In this document: positions 35,319-42,900 of the stretch, in pieces
How positions within the stretch are numbered: position 1 is the stretch's first letter
How the letters are laid out: each line of letters starts with the position of its first letter
DNA from: an uncultured Clostridia bacterium
Lineage (GTDB): Bacteria; Bacillota; Clostridia; UBA1381
DNA: 64,000 nt
NCBI GenBank assembly: GCA_947626135.1
Contig: CANQQZ010000001.1
Location: forward strand, 106,132-170,131
Reading direction: 5' to 3'
The notes under the pieces: model-generated
Told to the model about the DNA's origin: nothing
Databases searched by the model: none
Seen by the model: the letters and a program-made list of their open reading frames with translations, nothing else
Made by a program: the position numbers and the translations under genes

Positions 35319-35466
35319 AAGTATCACCTCGATTATATTATATAGAAAAATTACCGTAATGTAAATAAAAATTACGATTTTTATAAAAAATTTATAAAAA
35401 TTACTTGACAATTACCGAACGATAAGCTGTAATGCAATTATAGTCAATTTTACAAGGAGGGATAAG
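35319..35466. promoter_or_regulatory. Divergent operator/promoter region of element 1
   Basis: Minus promoter TTTACA-17-TATAAT (rightmost -35 near 35373) drives the repressor; plus promoter TTGACA-17-TGTAAT starts near 35404. Related half-sites ATTACCGTAAT, ATTACG and ATTACCGAACGATAAT-like fall in the two spacers, where a repressor would block both promoters. The exact operator consensus is uncertain. Confidence 0.6.
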
Positions 35467-35718
35467 ATGAGGGCGAACAAGCTGAAAGGTAAGCGAATCG
35501 AAATGGGCTTCACGCAATCGGAAATTGCTGATTTAATAGAAAAGTCGGTCGATGCTTATGCAAAAAAAGAGCGCGGAGAAACCGGATTTTCGCCGACAGA
35601 AATTGCAATCTTGACGATTGCTCTCATGCTCAGTTATTCTGAGTTCAATGAAATTTTTTTTGACGGCAGGTTACCGTTCGGTAATTTTGTTGATGTTCCG
35701 AGTGATGGCGATGGATAA
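35467..35718 (+). CDS. Cro-like XRE-type DNA-binding protein
   Basis: 83 residues with a single helix-turn-helix: GKRIEMGFTQSEIADLIEK followed by SVDAYAKKERGETGFSP, then LSYSEFNEIFFDG. Divergent from the repressor across the operator region, as in phage lysogeny switches. AAGGAGG precedes the ATG. Confidence 0.85.
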   Translation: MRANKLKGKRIEMGFTQSEIADLIEKSVDAYAKKERGETGFSPTEIAILTIALMLSYSEFNEIFFDGRLPFGNFVDVPSDGDG

Positions 35719-35848
35719 GATTAAGCTTATAAGAGAGTTCCTTAAACTGGAATACGGTATCAATAACGACAGAGAGCTTATAAAGGCTCTTGAAACATGT
35801 AAGTTCATTGAAAGAGGTTTTTTGACAAATGGATGTAAAAATGAATAA
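35711..35848 (+). CDS. Small hypothetical protein
   Basis: 45 residues (MDKIKLIREFLKLEYG start), too short for its own entry in the track, where it is hidden in a longer frame. Its start overlaps the Cro-like gene and its end overlaps the next gene, so it would depend on translational coupling; no strong ribosome site is visible. Confidence 0.45.
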   Translation: MDKIKLIREFLKLEYGINNDRELIKALETCKFIERGFLTNGCKNE

Positions 35849-36404
35849 TAGCGAAAAGAGGATAAAAAGAGCGATTGCGACAGCTATAAGCGCAGTCGTA
35901 ATAGCCACTCAAATTGCGGCATCGGCTATGATCGTTACATATACGGAGTTTGGAGTTCCTGATATTAACAGCAGCTTTAAAACTTGGATGGACTATCGAA
36001 CGATTACGAATTGCGAGAGCGCACAGTACAAATTCATTCATACATGGGACTGGTGCGACGGCGAAGGTTTTATGAGAGCTAACGGCGAGCGTGACTTAGG
36101 TATTCCCGAAGACTATTACATGATAGCCCTCGGAAGCTACTACGGTACGGAGATTGGTACGAAATACCGCATTACAACCGATACCGGCAATGTATTTTAT
36201 GGAGTTTTATGCGATCAGAAGGACGACGGCGACACAGACCCGACAAACAGATATGCCTATAACGACGATGTTGTCGAGTTCATAGTCGATACATCTTGTC
36301 TGAACCCCAGCGTCCGCATTATGGGAAGCGCAAACGTATATATGCCGCTTAACGGCAGCATCGCGAAGATTGAGAGAATAGACTTCGGATGGGAGACGGA
36401 GTAA
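35829..36404 (+). CDS. Hypothetical protein with N-terminal membrane anchor
   Basis: 191 residues. A hydrophobic helix at about 15-38 acts as uncleaved anchor or signal, followed by a soluble domain with three cysteines (NCESAQ, DWCDGEG, DTSCLNP). The pattern GTKYRITTDTGNVFYGVLCDQKDDGDTD suggests a beta-barrel or 3D-like fold, but I recognise no family. AAAGAGG lies 10 nt before the ATG. Early-gene position in the element. Confidence 0.7.
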   Translation: MDVKMNNSEKRIKRAIATAISAVVIATQIAASAMIVTYTEFGVPDINSSFKTWMDYRTITNCESAQYKFIHTWDWCDGEGFMRANGERDLGIPEDYYMIALGSYYGTEIGTKYRITTDTGNVFYGVLCDQKDDGDTDPTNRYAYNDDVVEFIVDTSCLNPSVRIMGSANVYMPLNGSIAKIERIDFGWETE

Positions 36405-36420
36405 ACGGAGGTGTCATTAT

Positions 36421-36654
36421 ATGTACATAGCATCTTTGAAGGAAGCGAAAAGCCTCGCGGAAGCTGATATTAAGCGAACGGTGTCGGTTGAGTCATTTAA
36501 TGATGCCGTCGAATATTCCAGAAGGAAATACAAAGCCAAAGGACCCGCATATGCGAAGCTGGCACTCGTCGATATGATAATACAGGACGCAATCATGGAC
36601 GCAATCAATACATTGTCGCGCATCGGCATGATTGAGGAAGGAGAGCGGTTATGA
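36421..36654 (+). CDS. Small helical hypothetical protein
   Basis: 77 residues, soluble and helical, no recognised motif. CGGAGGTG lies before the ATG, and the stop overlaps the next start by 4 nt. Part of the plus-strand early operon of element 1. Confidence 0.65.
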   Translation: MYIASLKEAKSLAEADIKRTVSVESFNDAVEYSRRKYKAKGPAYAKLALVDMIIQDAIMDAINTLSRIGMIEEGERL

Positions 36655-36905
36655 GTTGGTCGTCTGGAAATGTTCCGGGATATGTTATAGACAGGTATAT
36701 AACCGGAAATTATGGCGAAGACGGTTATGGAGAACCCGAAGTAGTCTGCACCTGCGAAAGATGCGACGGAGAAATATACGAAGGCGATACATACTACGAC
36801 TACGAAGGCGAAATTGTATGTACCGACTGCGTGGAAGACGATGAAGACCTTGAAGACTACGAGAAGGCGGCAAAGTTTGATGATTACGACCCTTGGGACG
36901 ATTGA
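36651..36905 (+). CDS. Small LIM-like zinc-binding protein
   Basis: 84 residues with a compact metal site CTCERCDGEIYEGDTYYDY followed by CTDC, i.e. two CxxC pairs around a beta hairpin, then an acidic tail (VEDDEDLEDYEKAAKFDDYD). This zinc-finger/acidic-tail layout is common among small phage proteins of unknown role. GGAGAG precedes the ATG. Confidence 0.7.
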   Translation: MSWSSGNVPGYVIDRYITGNYGEDGYGEPEVVCTCERCDGEIYEGDTYYDYEGEIVCTDCVEDDEDLEDYEKAAKFDDYDPWDD

Positions 36906-37106
36906 TGAGCTGAAATTCGACGAGAAAAATCATACCTACAAGCTGCACGGGCTTGAACTCCCGTCAGTAACAGCTTTGATGGCTCCTTTGTCGGATGATT
37001 TATATGCGGATATTCCCGAAGATGTTTTAGCAAAGGCTGCCGGCAGAGGAACCGCTGTACATGACGCAATCGAAATGTATAACAAATTCGGAATCCTGCA
37101 TAACCT
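36880..37106 (+). pseudogene. N-terminal fragment of a phage PD-(D/E)XK (Cas4/RecB-like) exonuclease
   Basis: About 70 residues are genuine: DEKNHTYKLHGLELPSVTALM and AKAAGRGTAVHDAIEMYNKFG, the N-terminus of the phage RecB-like nuclease family, where GTAVHDAIE carries the first active-site His. The catalytic D, ExK part is absent: near 37098 the frame runs into the antisense of another truncated gene. The remaining ORF to 37230 is out-of-frame sequence. Confidence 0.75.
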
Positions 37107-37197
37107 TTTTGAACTGCTTGTCACTAAAGGCTGCGCCGATAGGAAGGGCATTATATTCTTTCTGTTGCCGTTCCCTCATTTGTGCGTATCTGTTCAT
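37098..37197 (-). pseudogene. Truncated small phage protein
   Basis: Starts at ATG 37197 with AAAGGAG 11 nt upstream: MNRYAQMRERQQKEYNALPI followed by GAAFSDKQFKKVM. I recognise this as the start of a small phage protein family (DUF7659-like). It breaks at the same point, about 37098-37106, where the exonuclease fragment ends on the other strand. Confidence 0.6.
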
Positions 37198-37226
37198 TTT
37201 TACATCTTCTCCTTTCTGCTTATGGC

Positions 37227-37808
37227 TTAAATAAGGAATCCGAAACAAACGCCATAAGAGCCGTCAGCGTAGTTGACGTTGGCGCCGACGTTGCTGTAGA
37301 CACTGCAAAAGAGAGCCGAGTAGGTCGTACTGGGTGAACGCACCCACCACCAAATCGAGTTGCCGTCTGCGTCGCATTTTATCCGATTCGCGGGTTCCTT
37401 AAAATACGCAAACTGCGTCCCGTGGTCGGATTCCTGTTCGGTCCAGCTCTGCTCGCCGAAAACTTCTGCCTCTGAAAAAAGCCACAGCTTGTCCTGCGTT
37501 TCGCTTAAAGAGCGAGGCTTGATAACGCTCTGCAAATCGTCGGGAAGCAAGCTAAAGACTTCTTCGTTAAGGTAACGGCGCATGTCGCTTTTAGCCCAAC
37601 CGCCTTCATTTGTCGCGGTCGGATTCATGCAATGCTGCTTAACGAGGCAATTTTTCAGCCCGATAACGCCGTCGTCAATAACAATGAAAATAACTTTCTC
37701 GCCGTTTTTAAGTACATCGGAAATTTCATCTCCGACTTTAAGCTCAGCGGGGTTACAATCCGCCCAGCTAAAAGTTTTTACTTCTGATGCAGTTGCTATT
37801 GTTGCCAT
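37227..37808 (-). CDS. DUF6273 (C-type-lectin-like) protein with DGR-like variable tail
   Basis: 193 residues. The first third is a small beta domain (ELKVGDEISDVLKNGEKVIF); the rest follows the DUF6273 pattern, with NEGGWAKSDMRRYLNE, LWLFSEAEVFGE and WWWVRSPS. The last 35 residues (FCSVYSNVGANVNYADGSYG then VCFGF) align with the template-derived tails of retroelement-diversified lectin-fold proteins. Probable ligand-binding surface or virion protein. GGAGG lies 9 nt before the ATG. No reverse transcriptase or template repeat was found in the window. The gene lies in the minus-strand block of element 1. Confidence 0.82.
   Translation of the reverse strand: MATIATASEVKTFSWADCNPAELKVGDEISDVLKNGEKVIFIVIDDGVIGLKNCLVKQHCMNPTATNEGGWAKSDMRRYLNEEVFSLLPDDLQSVIKPRSLSETQDKLWLFSEAEVFGEQSWTEQESDHGTQFAYFKEPANRIKCDADGNSIWWWVRSPSTTYSALFCSVYSNVGANVNYADGSYGVCFGFLI
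37261..37335 (-). other. Candidate diversity-generating retroelement variable region
   Basis: In the frame of the DUF6273 gene, the codons at the presumed variable positions are ACC, TAC, TGC, TAC, AAC, GTC, GGC, AAC, GTC, AAC, TAC, GAC and GGC: all end in C and each is reachable from AAC by changing adenines only. Intervening codons match the fixed residues F, V, S, A and SYGV seen in diversified tails. Confidence 0.5.
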
Positions 37809-37826
37809 TGTTCTCGCCTCCTTTTT

Positions 37827-37985
37827 CTACTCAACTTTGAATGTTACTTCGTGTCCGGGATTCTCCCTGACAAGCTGCTTCTTAAGGTCATCGACCATCA
37901 TGTTGTTATCGAGAGCAGCTTTTACCACGTCTACGAGCTTTTCCCCATCGAGGTAAGCCCATACTGTTTTTCTTCGCCTTACCAT
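37827..37985 (-). CDS. Small hypothetical phage protein
   Basis: 52 residues, below the track limit. MVRRRKTVWAYLDGEKL start, charged, no membrane segment. GGAGGGGG lies 5-6 nt before the ATG. It precedes the DUF6273 gene by 18 nt and shares its direction, so the two are likely co-expressed. Confidence 0.65.
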   Translation of the reverse strand: MVRRRKTVWAYLDGEKLVDVVKAALDNNMMVDDLKKQLVRENPGHEVTFKVE

Positions 37986-38003
37986 AGCGTCCCCCTCCAA
38001 TCA

Positions 38004-38534
38004 TTAGAAATTATAGTCGTAAAACTCGTGCCTTCCTTTTATAGCAATCAAGTCTCCCGGTCTGCCATACTGATTATAAACATTAGACCAGTACATCGTA
38101 GTCAGTTCTCCGTTCTCATCAGGCTCATATGTCCATTCCTGTTCGTCCTGATTTGTGCAGTAGGCTGCAAATCCTCCTGCAACATACTGCGGCTTAAAAT
38201 CTGGTGAGAGAGTAGCCTTATCCCTGCGTATTGTGATAGTCGCCTTTGTGACCTTAACTATGGTTCCTGCATGGCGGTCAGTATACAACTTCACTGTTGC
38301 TCCGTCTCCTACTTTGGCATTTGCCGGAGTCAGGTGAAGTTTATCAAATTCTCTGATTTCTTCATACAGCTGTTCCGTAATATCATCGGCGATTACGCTC
38401 GCTCTCGGCTCGGTTCTCGCTCTCCAGTAATCAATTCTTCTCGCCTTATTCAAAATTGACTGGCTATTCACGATGTACTTCGCGTTCTTGCTGTCTATCT
38501 GATCGGCTATGGTTCTGAGTTCTTCTATCGTCAT
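38004..38534 (-). CDS. Hypothetical phage protein
   Basis: 176 residues. The N half is helical, and the second half has a beta-rich segment VGDGATVKLYTDRHAGTIVKV followed by TKATITIRRDKATL that looks like a small SH3-like domain. AAAGGAG precedes the ATG. No family recognised; similar proteins occur among accessory genes of Firmicute phages. Confidence 0.7.
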   Translation of the reverse strand: MTIEELRTIADQIDSKNAKYIVNSQSILNKARRIDYWRARTEPRASVIADDITEQLYEEIREFDKLHLTPANAKVGDGATVKLYTDRHAGTIVKVTKATITIRRDKATLSPDFKPQYVAGGFAAYCTNQDEQEWTYEPDENGELTTMYWSNVYNQYGRPGDLIAIKGRHEFYDYNF

Positions 38535-38569
38535 GGTAAATCTCCTTTCGTAGGCTATACAAAGCTTTC

Positions 38570-38842
38570 CTATATCAGCACGACGTTAAATGCTTTTAGG
38601 GCTTTCCGTAAGATGTTCATTCTCGTTTCTGCATCTTCGGCAGCGTGGAATTTTTCAAAACAGCCCGTTTTCTTCGTCAGTTCTTCCATATACGGATTGT
38701 CTATATCGTTGCAGTATGTGATAGCTATTGCTAACTGCTCCGTAGTCATACTGTCGGGATTCTGCAAAATATCAGAATGTTCTTCTATATAACTACGGGT
38801 TGCTTTGTCTGCATACCATTTGATTGCGGATAAGTCTATCAT
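38570..38842 (-). CDS. Hypothetical phage protein
   Basis: 90 residues, helical and acidic, no motif recognised. AAAGGAG lies 11 nt before the ATG. Same direction and spacing as its neighbours in the minus-strand block. Confidence 0.65.
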   Translation of the reverse strand: MIDLSAIKWYADKATRSYIEEHSDILQNPDSMTTEQLAIAITYCNDIDNPYMEELTKKTGCFEKFHAAEDAETRMNILRKALKAFNVVLI

Positions 38843-38898
38843 TTCATTTAACTCCTTTCACGGGGGCTTACAGCCTCCGGTAGTCCTGTGCTTTTTTA

Positions 38899-39309
38899 TT
38901 AACAGGCATCTCCATGAGGATATACCTTCATAATCGTTTTCCGGTTTCCGTCCTTGTCTTCAAATACTTCCTCAACGCTGTTGTCTGCATAACTGTATGT
39001 GCCAATGCTCCTCCAGCACCTTGCATCGTCTGCCGCCTTTGCATTTTCACGAGCTTGCCTCTGTAGCTCTTTCAGCCTGTCGAACTCCTTATCAGTGAGG
39101 CTGCGGCGAGGTTCAGCAAGCGCATAATCGCTGAGATAAAACGTCTCGAAACTATGACGCTGACAAGCATATTGCCATCCGCTCGTTACCTTTTCTGCAT
39201 AGGCAATCAGTTCAGCATCATCTTCAATCGGTCCAAAGTGCCTCGCATTATAGATATATTCGTCTCTGCTGTAGGCAGGCTGTCCATTTACATATCCGTA
39301 AACATTCAT
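38899..39309 (-). CDS. Hypothetical phage protein
   Basis: 136 residues from ATG 39309 (GAGAAAGG upstream), shorter than the track entry, whose first 13 codons have no support. The start MNVYGYVNGQPAYSRDEYIY is hydrophilic; SLTDKEFDRLKELQRQARENA forms a coiled-coil-like helix. No function assigned. Confidence 0.68.
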   Translation of the reverse strand: MNVYGYVNGQPAYSRDEYIYNARHFGPIEDDAELIAYAEKVTSGWQYACQRHSFETFYLSDYALAEPRRSLTDKEFDRLKELQRQARENAKAADDARCWRSIGTYSYADNSVEEVFEDKDGNRKTIMKVYPHGDAC

Positions 39310-39350
39310 CGCTGTGCCTTTCTCCCCGTTTTGCCGATAGGACAGCATTT

Positions 39351-39688
39351 TTATTGTGTCGCTAACGCGCCTGTTCTTACAAGTTCAATGTTATCAAGTG
39401 CTGTCCAGTACACTTCTCCGTCATTATCTTTGATGCCTATCCTATAACGTATATAAATCCCCCACGGATCTCCGTATTTGCCGTAGTTTGTCTGACCCAT
39501 CCAAAAGCATACGCCCGTAGTTCCCCCTTCGGAACTTTGCACCCCTTTACAACGCGTACAGTTTTTCCATAGAACTCTTTGAAATTTGCAATGCTGTTCG
39601 CTGCTACAAGGTTGCCTCTCTTTACCATCTCAAATTGGAGCGCCTCAAGTTCTGCATCAGTGTATTTTTTCAAATCCTGCAATTTCAT
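39351..39688 (-). pseudogene. Frameshifted small phage protein
   Basis: ATG 39688 with GGAGG upstream opens MKLQDLKKYTDAELEALQFE and runs to KVPKG near 39530. The other half, TTGVCFWMGQTNYGKYGDPW through WTALDNIELV, continues in a different frame to 39351. The two halves join at a run of five G (minus strand), where one added or two lost bases restore a protein of about 110 residues. Either a real inactivating indel, a sequencing error, or recoding. Confidence 0.75.
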
Positions 39689-39746
39689 TTTTACGCCTCC
39701 GATTTAATTCTCCCCGTATAGCCGTTAGGTCAGCTGTACATCGAAG

Positions 39747-40000
39747 TCAATCCTTCACCATCATGTCGTAAAGTTTCGCTTTGAGCATCACGATTTCGTA
39801 GTCCTTTTCTGCAATTTGGCACTTCAAGTCTCCAACTTGGTCGGAGAGGTCGTTTGCAAGAGTGTCAAGCTCATCAATCGTGCTGCCGGCTAAGATGTCC
39901 TGAATTGCAACTATGTCCTCCTCTTTCGTACTCATTCCCATCGCCATTACATTGCGTACCAATTCAGTGGCGGTTCCGATGTTTTATAAGTGCTTGCCAT
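39747..40000 (-). pseudogene. Frameshifted coiled-coil phage protein
   Basis: A strong start (GGGAGGAAATAATT-ATG at 40000) gives MASTYK and then stops early, while the frame KNIGTATELVRNVMAMGMST continues through VAIQDILAGSTIDELDTLA to 39747. They meet at an AAAA run (minus strand); one more A restores an 84-residue protein with a C-terminal coiled coil (QVGDLKCQIAEKDYEIVMLK). The track lists only the downstream part. Confidence 0.65.
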
Positions 40001-40102
40001 AATTATTTCCTCCCGACTGTTCACGTGGTTTGTTAATTACGAGCGTATCGTAGCAGAGCCTCCACCGTTGTCAAGGGTTTTTTGAATTTTTTTGAAAAAT
40101 TT

Positions 40103-40564
40103 TTAAACATTCAGTGCATTTTTCAGCATTACCATGTGATATATCATAGAATCAAGACATTGTGCGACTGCTTCATGGTTTTCATACTTATTTTGCAATT
40201 CATTTATTTTCAGCTTGCTTGTAGCTTCGTGTACTGAATTCGCGCTATCAGTACGATTATACACAGTGGAAAGTAGCCAGCTAAAGAAATCTCTTTCTTC
40301 GGCATACTCGTCTGCTATAGCCTTTACCGCTGACTCTCCTATACAAATATAGCGATAGCTTCTCACACCATCATCATCTTTAACCGATTTCACCGAGTGC
40401 ATAAGCCCCATATTTCTTACAATGTTACTTGGAGAGTCTATACCTAAAATACGGCATAAATCCGACAAAACTATTAAAGTTTCTCTCGTATCATCTGTAA
40501 TGGTTCTTATGCTAAATTCTAATGTATAATTAAATCTTTTGGGTATGTATGTTTTTACTAACAT
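40103..40564 (-). CDS. BRO-N-type phage antirepressor-like protein
   Basis: 153 residues. The N-terminal half resembles the BRO-N DNA-binding domain of prophage antirepressors: RTITDDTRETLIVLSDLCRI and LGIDSPSNIVRNMGL, then IGESAVKAIADEYAEERDFF. The C-terminal half is helical. Such proteins relieve repression or act in late regulation. AAAGGAAG precedes the ATG. The divergent region downstream of it contains no obvious operator. Confidence 0.65.
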   Translation of the reverse strand: MLVKTYIPKRFNYTLEFSIRTITDDTRETLIVLSDLCRILGIDSPSNIVRNMGLMHSVKSVKDDDGVRSYRYICIGESAVKAIADEYAEERDFFSWLLSTVYNRTDSANSVHEATSKLKINELQNKYENHEAVAQCLDSMIYHMVMLKNALNV

Positions 40565-40663
40565 ATCATCTCTTCCTTTCTTTGCATTGGATTGAATTAA
40601 TATGAAAAAACATTATCAATTTAATAAAGGACGTGCTTTTGCACATCCAAATATTACGATTCT

Positions 40664-40867
40664 TTACAATCCTCCTCGTATGCCGTAAAAAGCATTTTCA
40701 AGGTTTTCAAACTTTTCATTAAAAAGTTCCTGAACGGTCTGCATTGCTCTTTGCGAGTCTTCGGAGTTAAAAAATTCGTACTCCTGATTACTAAAAGCCC
40801 TAAGTACAGTTCCAACCTTTCTCATTTCGATGATGCTATTTTCTACATCAACATTGTTTCTTTTCAT
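40664..40867 (-). CDS. Small hypothetical phage protein
   Basis: 67 residues, helical, no recognised family. AAAGGAG lies 11 nt before the ATG. The AT-rich 150 nt upstream, between this gene and the ArpU-like gene, shows no clear promoter. Confidence 0.6.
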   Translation of the reverse strand: MKRNNVDVENSIIEMRKVGTVLRAFSNQEYEFFNSEDSQRAMQTVQELFNEKFENLENAFYGIRGGL

Positions 40868-41014
40868 TTAATTCGTCTCCTTTATGTTTATTTTGTGTAC
40901 GTATCGTAGCAAAAACCTCCTGATTGTCAATTTGATTTACTTATTTAATAATTTTAATTCATAAACTCACAAAAAATTACTTTTATGTAATTTCACGGAA
41001 ATACGATATGCTCC

Positions 41015-41578
41015 CTATTGGAGCATATCGTTAAAGTCTATACCGAAGAACAATTCAGATAGCTCACTATATGAACTGCTCAAGTCATTGTAAATAGTCT
41101 GCTCGGTAAGGTATTCACGTTCTGCAATTTCAGATACCGTGTGTTCTTCTTCAGTAAGATACATCATCTCTACTACCCTCCACCTACGCTTTATCTCTGG
41201 CTTTGGTGAGTTCAAACATCTCTTTTTATATACTTCGAGCATTTCGTCTATATGTTCAAGCATAGTGTGGGTGATAGCTACGTTTTTCTTTATGCTTTCA
41301 ACGGTGTAGTTATCTACCGGACTGTTGCTCATTATTTCGTATATGACTTGGGATCTGTCCATGACCTGCATAGTTTCATATACCGCATTGCCTCTGTACT
41401 CTACAAAATTTCTGTAGTTTTTGAGAAGGAGCTTCGTGTTCTGAAAACGCCTGTCATGGCTTGATTCTGCATCTTTCTTCTTCTCATTTTTATAGGCTTC
41501 TATCGCGGTTTCTGCGGCAAGCCCTGTAACAAGTTTCGCCATCGCCTTTGTCAAAGTGTTTTTATTCTTCTCTTTCAT
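41015..41578 (-). CDS. ArpU/RinA-like phage transcription regulator
   Basis: 187 residues from ATG 41578 (GAGGAGG 6 nt upstream). The C-terminal 60 residues form a sigma-region-4-like helix-turn-helix: KRRWRVVEMMYLTEEEHTVSEI followed by REYLTEQTIYNDLSSSYSELSE. This matches late-gene activators of Firmicute phages, which normally sit at the end of the early operon. Its position after ssb and a Lar-like gene fits that order. Confidence 0.75.
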   Translation of the reverse strand: MKEKNKNTLTKAMAKLVTGLAAETAIEAYKNEKKKDAESSHDRRFQNTKLLLKNYRNFVEYRGNAVYETMQVMDRSQVIYEIMSNSPVDNYTVESIKKNVAITHTMLEHIDEMLEVYKKRCLNSPKPEIKRRWRVVEMMYLTEEEHTVSEIAEREYLTEQTIYNDLSSSYSELSELFFGIDFNDMLQ

Positions 41579-41599
41579 AACAATCCTCCTCAAAAAAGA

Positions 41600-41629
41600 T
41601 TGACAACCATTGTCTATCTATGATACAAT
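41600..41629 (+). promoter_or_regulatory. Plus-strand promoter opposite the ArpU-like gene
   Basis: TTGACA, 18-nt spacer, TACAAT with TG one base before. It points away from the ArpU-like gene into a short region that ends in a terminator. Confidence 0.55.
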
Positions 41630-41635
41630 TATCTT

Positions 41636-41693
41636 GCTATAAAAATCGTATCGAGGAGCTGCTATGCGTTTGGCGAGCGGCTTTTCTTTTTTT
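41636..41693 (+). ncRNA. Candidate small RNA ending in an intrinsic terminator
   Basis: From the predicted start to a hairpin GAGCTGCT / AGCGGCTT (8 bp with two wobble pairs, 41656-41683) followed by TTTTCTTTTTTT is only about 58 nt. No ORF fits. It is antisense to the tail of the Lar-like transcript. Could be a regulatory RNA, or a decayed promoter-terminator pair. Confidence 0.4.
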
Positions 41694-41868
41694 ATCCTTC
41701 TCTGCGCTCCCACGCTGCGATGGCAGAGGAAGTCAGTTCGTGTACGCCTGTTTCCGCGCCGCACTTCTTACAAACAACTCTTATGTATCTTCTGCCTGTA
41801 ATGTACCCTTGCCCTCCGCAGAACGGACACGGTTTCAGCATATGTTCGGAAATATCCTTATTTGCCAC
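41692..41868 (-). CDS. Lar-family restriction-alleviation-like zinc protein
   Basis: 58 residues from GTG 41868, with AGGAGGTGAG upstream; the track start is 20 codons too long. Pattern LKPCPFCGGQGYITGRRYIR followed by VVCKKCGAETGVHEL and AIAAWERRE is the Lar/DUF551 type seen in phages, with two CxxC pairs binding zinc. Lar relieves type I restriction in E. coli phages; that role here is only by family. Confidence 0.75.
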   Translation of the reverse strand: MANKDISEHMLKPCPFCGGQGYITGRRYIRVVCKKCGAETGVHELTSSAIAAWERREG

Positions 41869-41884
41869 AGTGCTCACCTCCTTA

Positions 41885-42180
41885 TCAGAATGGCATGTCA
41901 TCTTCGTCAAAATCCTCGAAGTCCTCAAACTCGTCGTCTAAGCTCTGGGGAGCCTCCGAGTTCTGGCTCTTTTTGCTAAGGAACGTAACATCATCTGCCG
42001 ATATTTCGACTACCTCTCTTTCGGTGCCGTTTCTGTCCGTGTACTTCCTTGTGTATATGTAGCCGGTAACGCCTACCATATCGCCTTTGCTTACATAGCG
42101 GCTTACTGCTTCTGCGGTCTTTCTCCACGCAACGCACTTGAAGCCATACGGCGTTGTGATTTTGAAAGAGCAGGTTATGC
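41885..42180 (-). pseudogene. ssb: Single-stranded DNA-binding protein, N-terminus missing
   Basis: The OB-fold second half is intact: CVAWRKTAEAVSRYVSKGDM, GYIYTRKYTDRNG, EISADDVTFLSKK, then the acidic tail ending DEDDMPF that recruits replication proteins. The first strands (normally about 45 residues) are absent; around 42172 the sequence switches to an unrelated gene on the other strand. The ORF-track start MIRSKQF is derived from that other gene. Confidence 0.8.
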
Positions 42181-42862
42181 TGCATATGAATTGTTTGGAG
42201 CGTATCACAATATGCTTTGGAAACGACTTATAGTAATATCGGCTGAAGATTGCTATGGTATTATGACAAAGGAGATCATAGCTCTCAAGATTGCAGATGA
42301 TATGACTAATAAGAACAAAAAGGGGTATGAACGTGATCCACTGTTTGTGGCAAAGGCGATAACGCTACTGTGCATGGCTCGAAAAAATAGAGACGGATGT
42401 TATGTAGCTTGTAACTTTATGATACCTGATGCCGTTATGGACGAAGATGCAATAGAACATATTGACATCACACAGTGTAACTTAGGAGATGAGGGTGTTC
42501 CTGATTGGGTTTTTGATGTGCATACCCTTATAGGAAAGAGAGCAGGCAAAACAGATTGGCAAATGAATATTGATGAGCAAAATGCTCTAAAACCACGACA
42601 GATTTCGTTGTTTGATGAGGGTAGCTGGGCTCCTCGATATGATTACAAACATCGACATGGTTTGTGTACCGAAAAGGAGTATCAGGCAAGTTTGGAATAC
42701 AGAAAAGGACGTAAAGCAAATCCTGTTAAACCCATACCGGATTCGGAAGATAGTACAAATAGAAAAGAAATTATTTCAGAAATAATGGATGTTCTTTACA
42801 ATAATGGTTTTCAAACTGCTGCTGATTTTATTCAATGTAGATATTTTCCAACGGAGCATTAA
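42172..42862 (+). pseudogene. C-terminal fragment of a MgsA/RarA-like AAA+ ATPase
   Basis: About 225 residues beginning in frame with GYAAYELFGAYHNMLWKRLI and continuing VISAEDCYG; the pattern then runs KKGYERDPLFVAKAITLLC, DWVFDVHTLIGKRAGKT and ALKPRQISLFDEGSW. This is the C-terminal half of a family of AAA+ proteins related to RarA. The Walker A and B region is missing and no ribosome site precedes the track start. The fragment starts exactly where the ssb fragment ends. Confidence 0.65.
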
Positions 42863-42900
42863 GTTAACGGGGGATTAATTTATCCCCTGTTAACTTTTTT
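42863..42900. terminator. Terminator between the AAA+ fragment and the nuclease gene
   Basis: GTTAACGGGGGA / TCCCCTGTTAAC stem followed by TTTTTT on the plus strand. It also covers the stop of the convergent nuclease gene. Confidence 0.88.
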
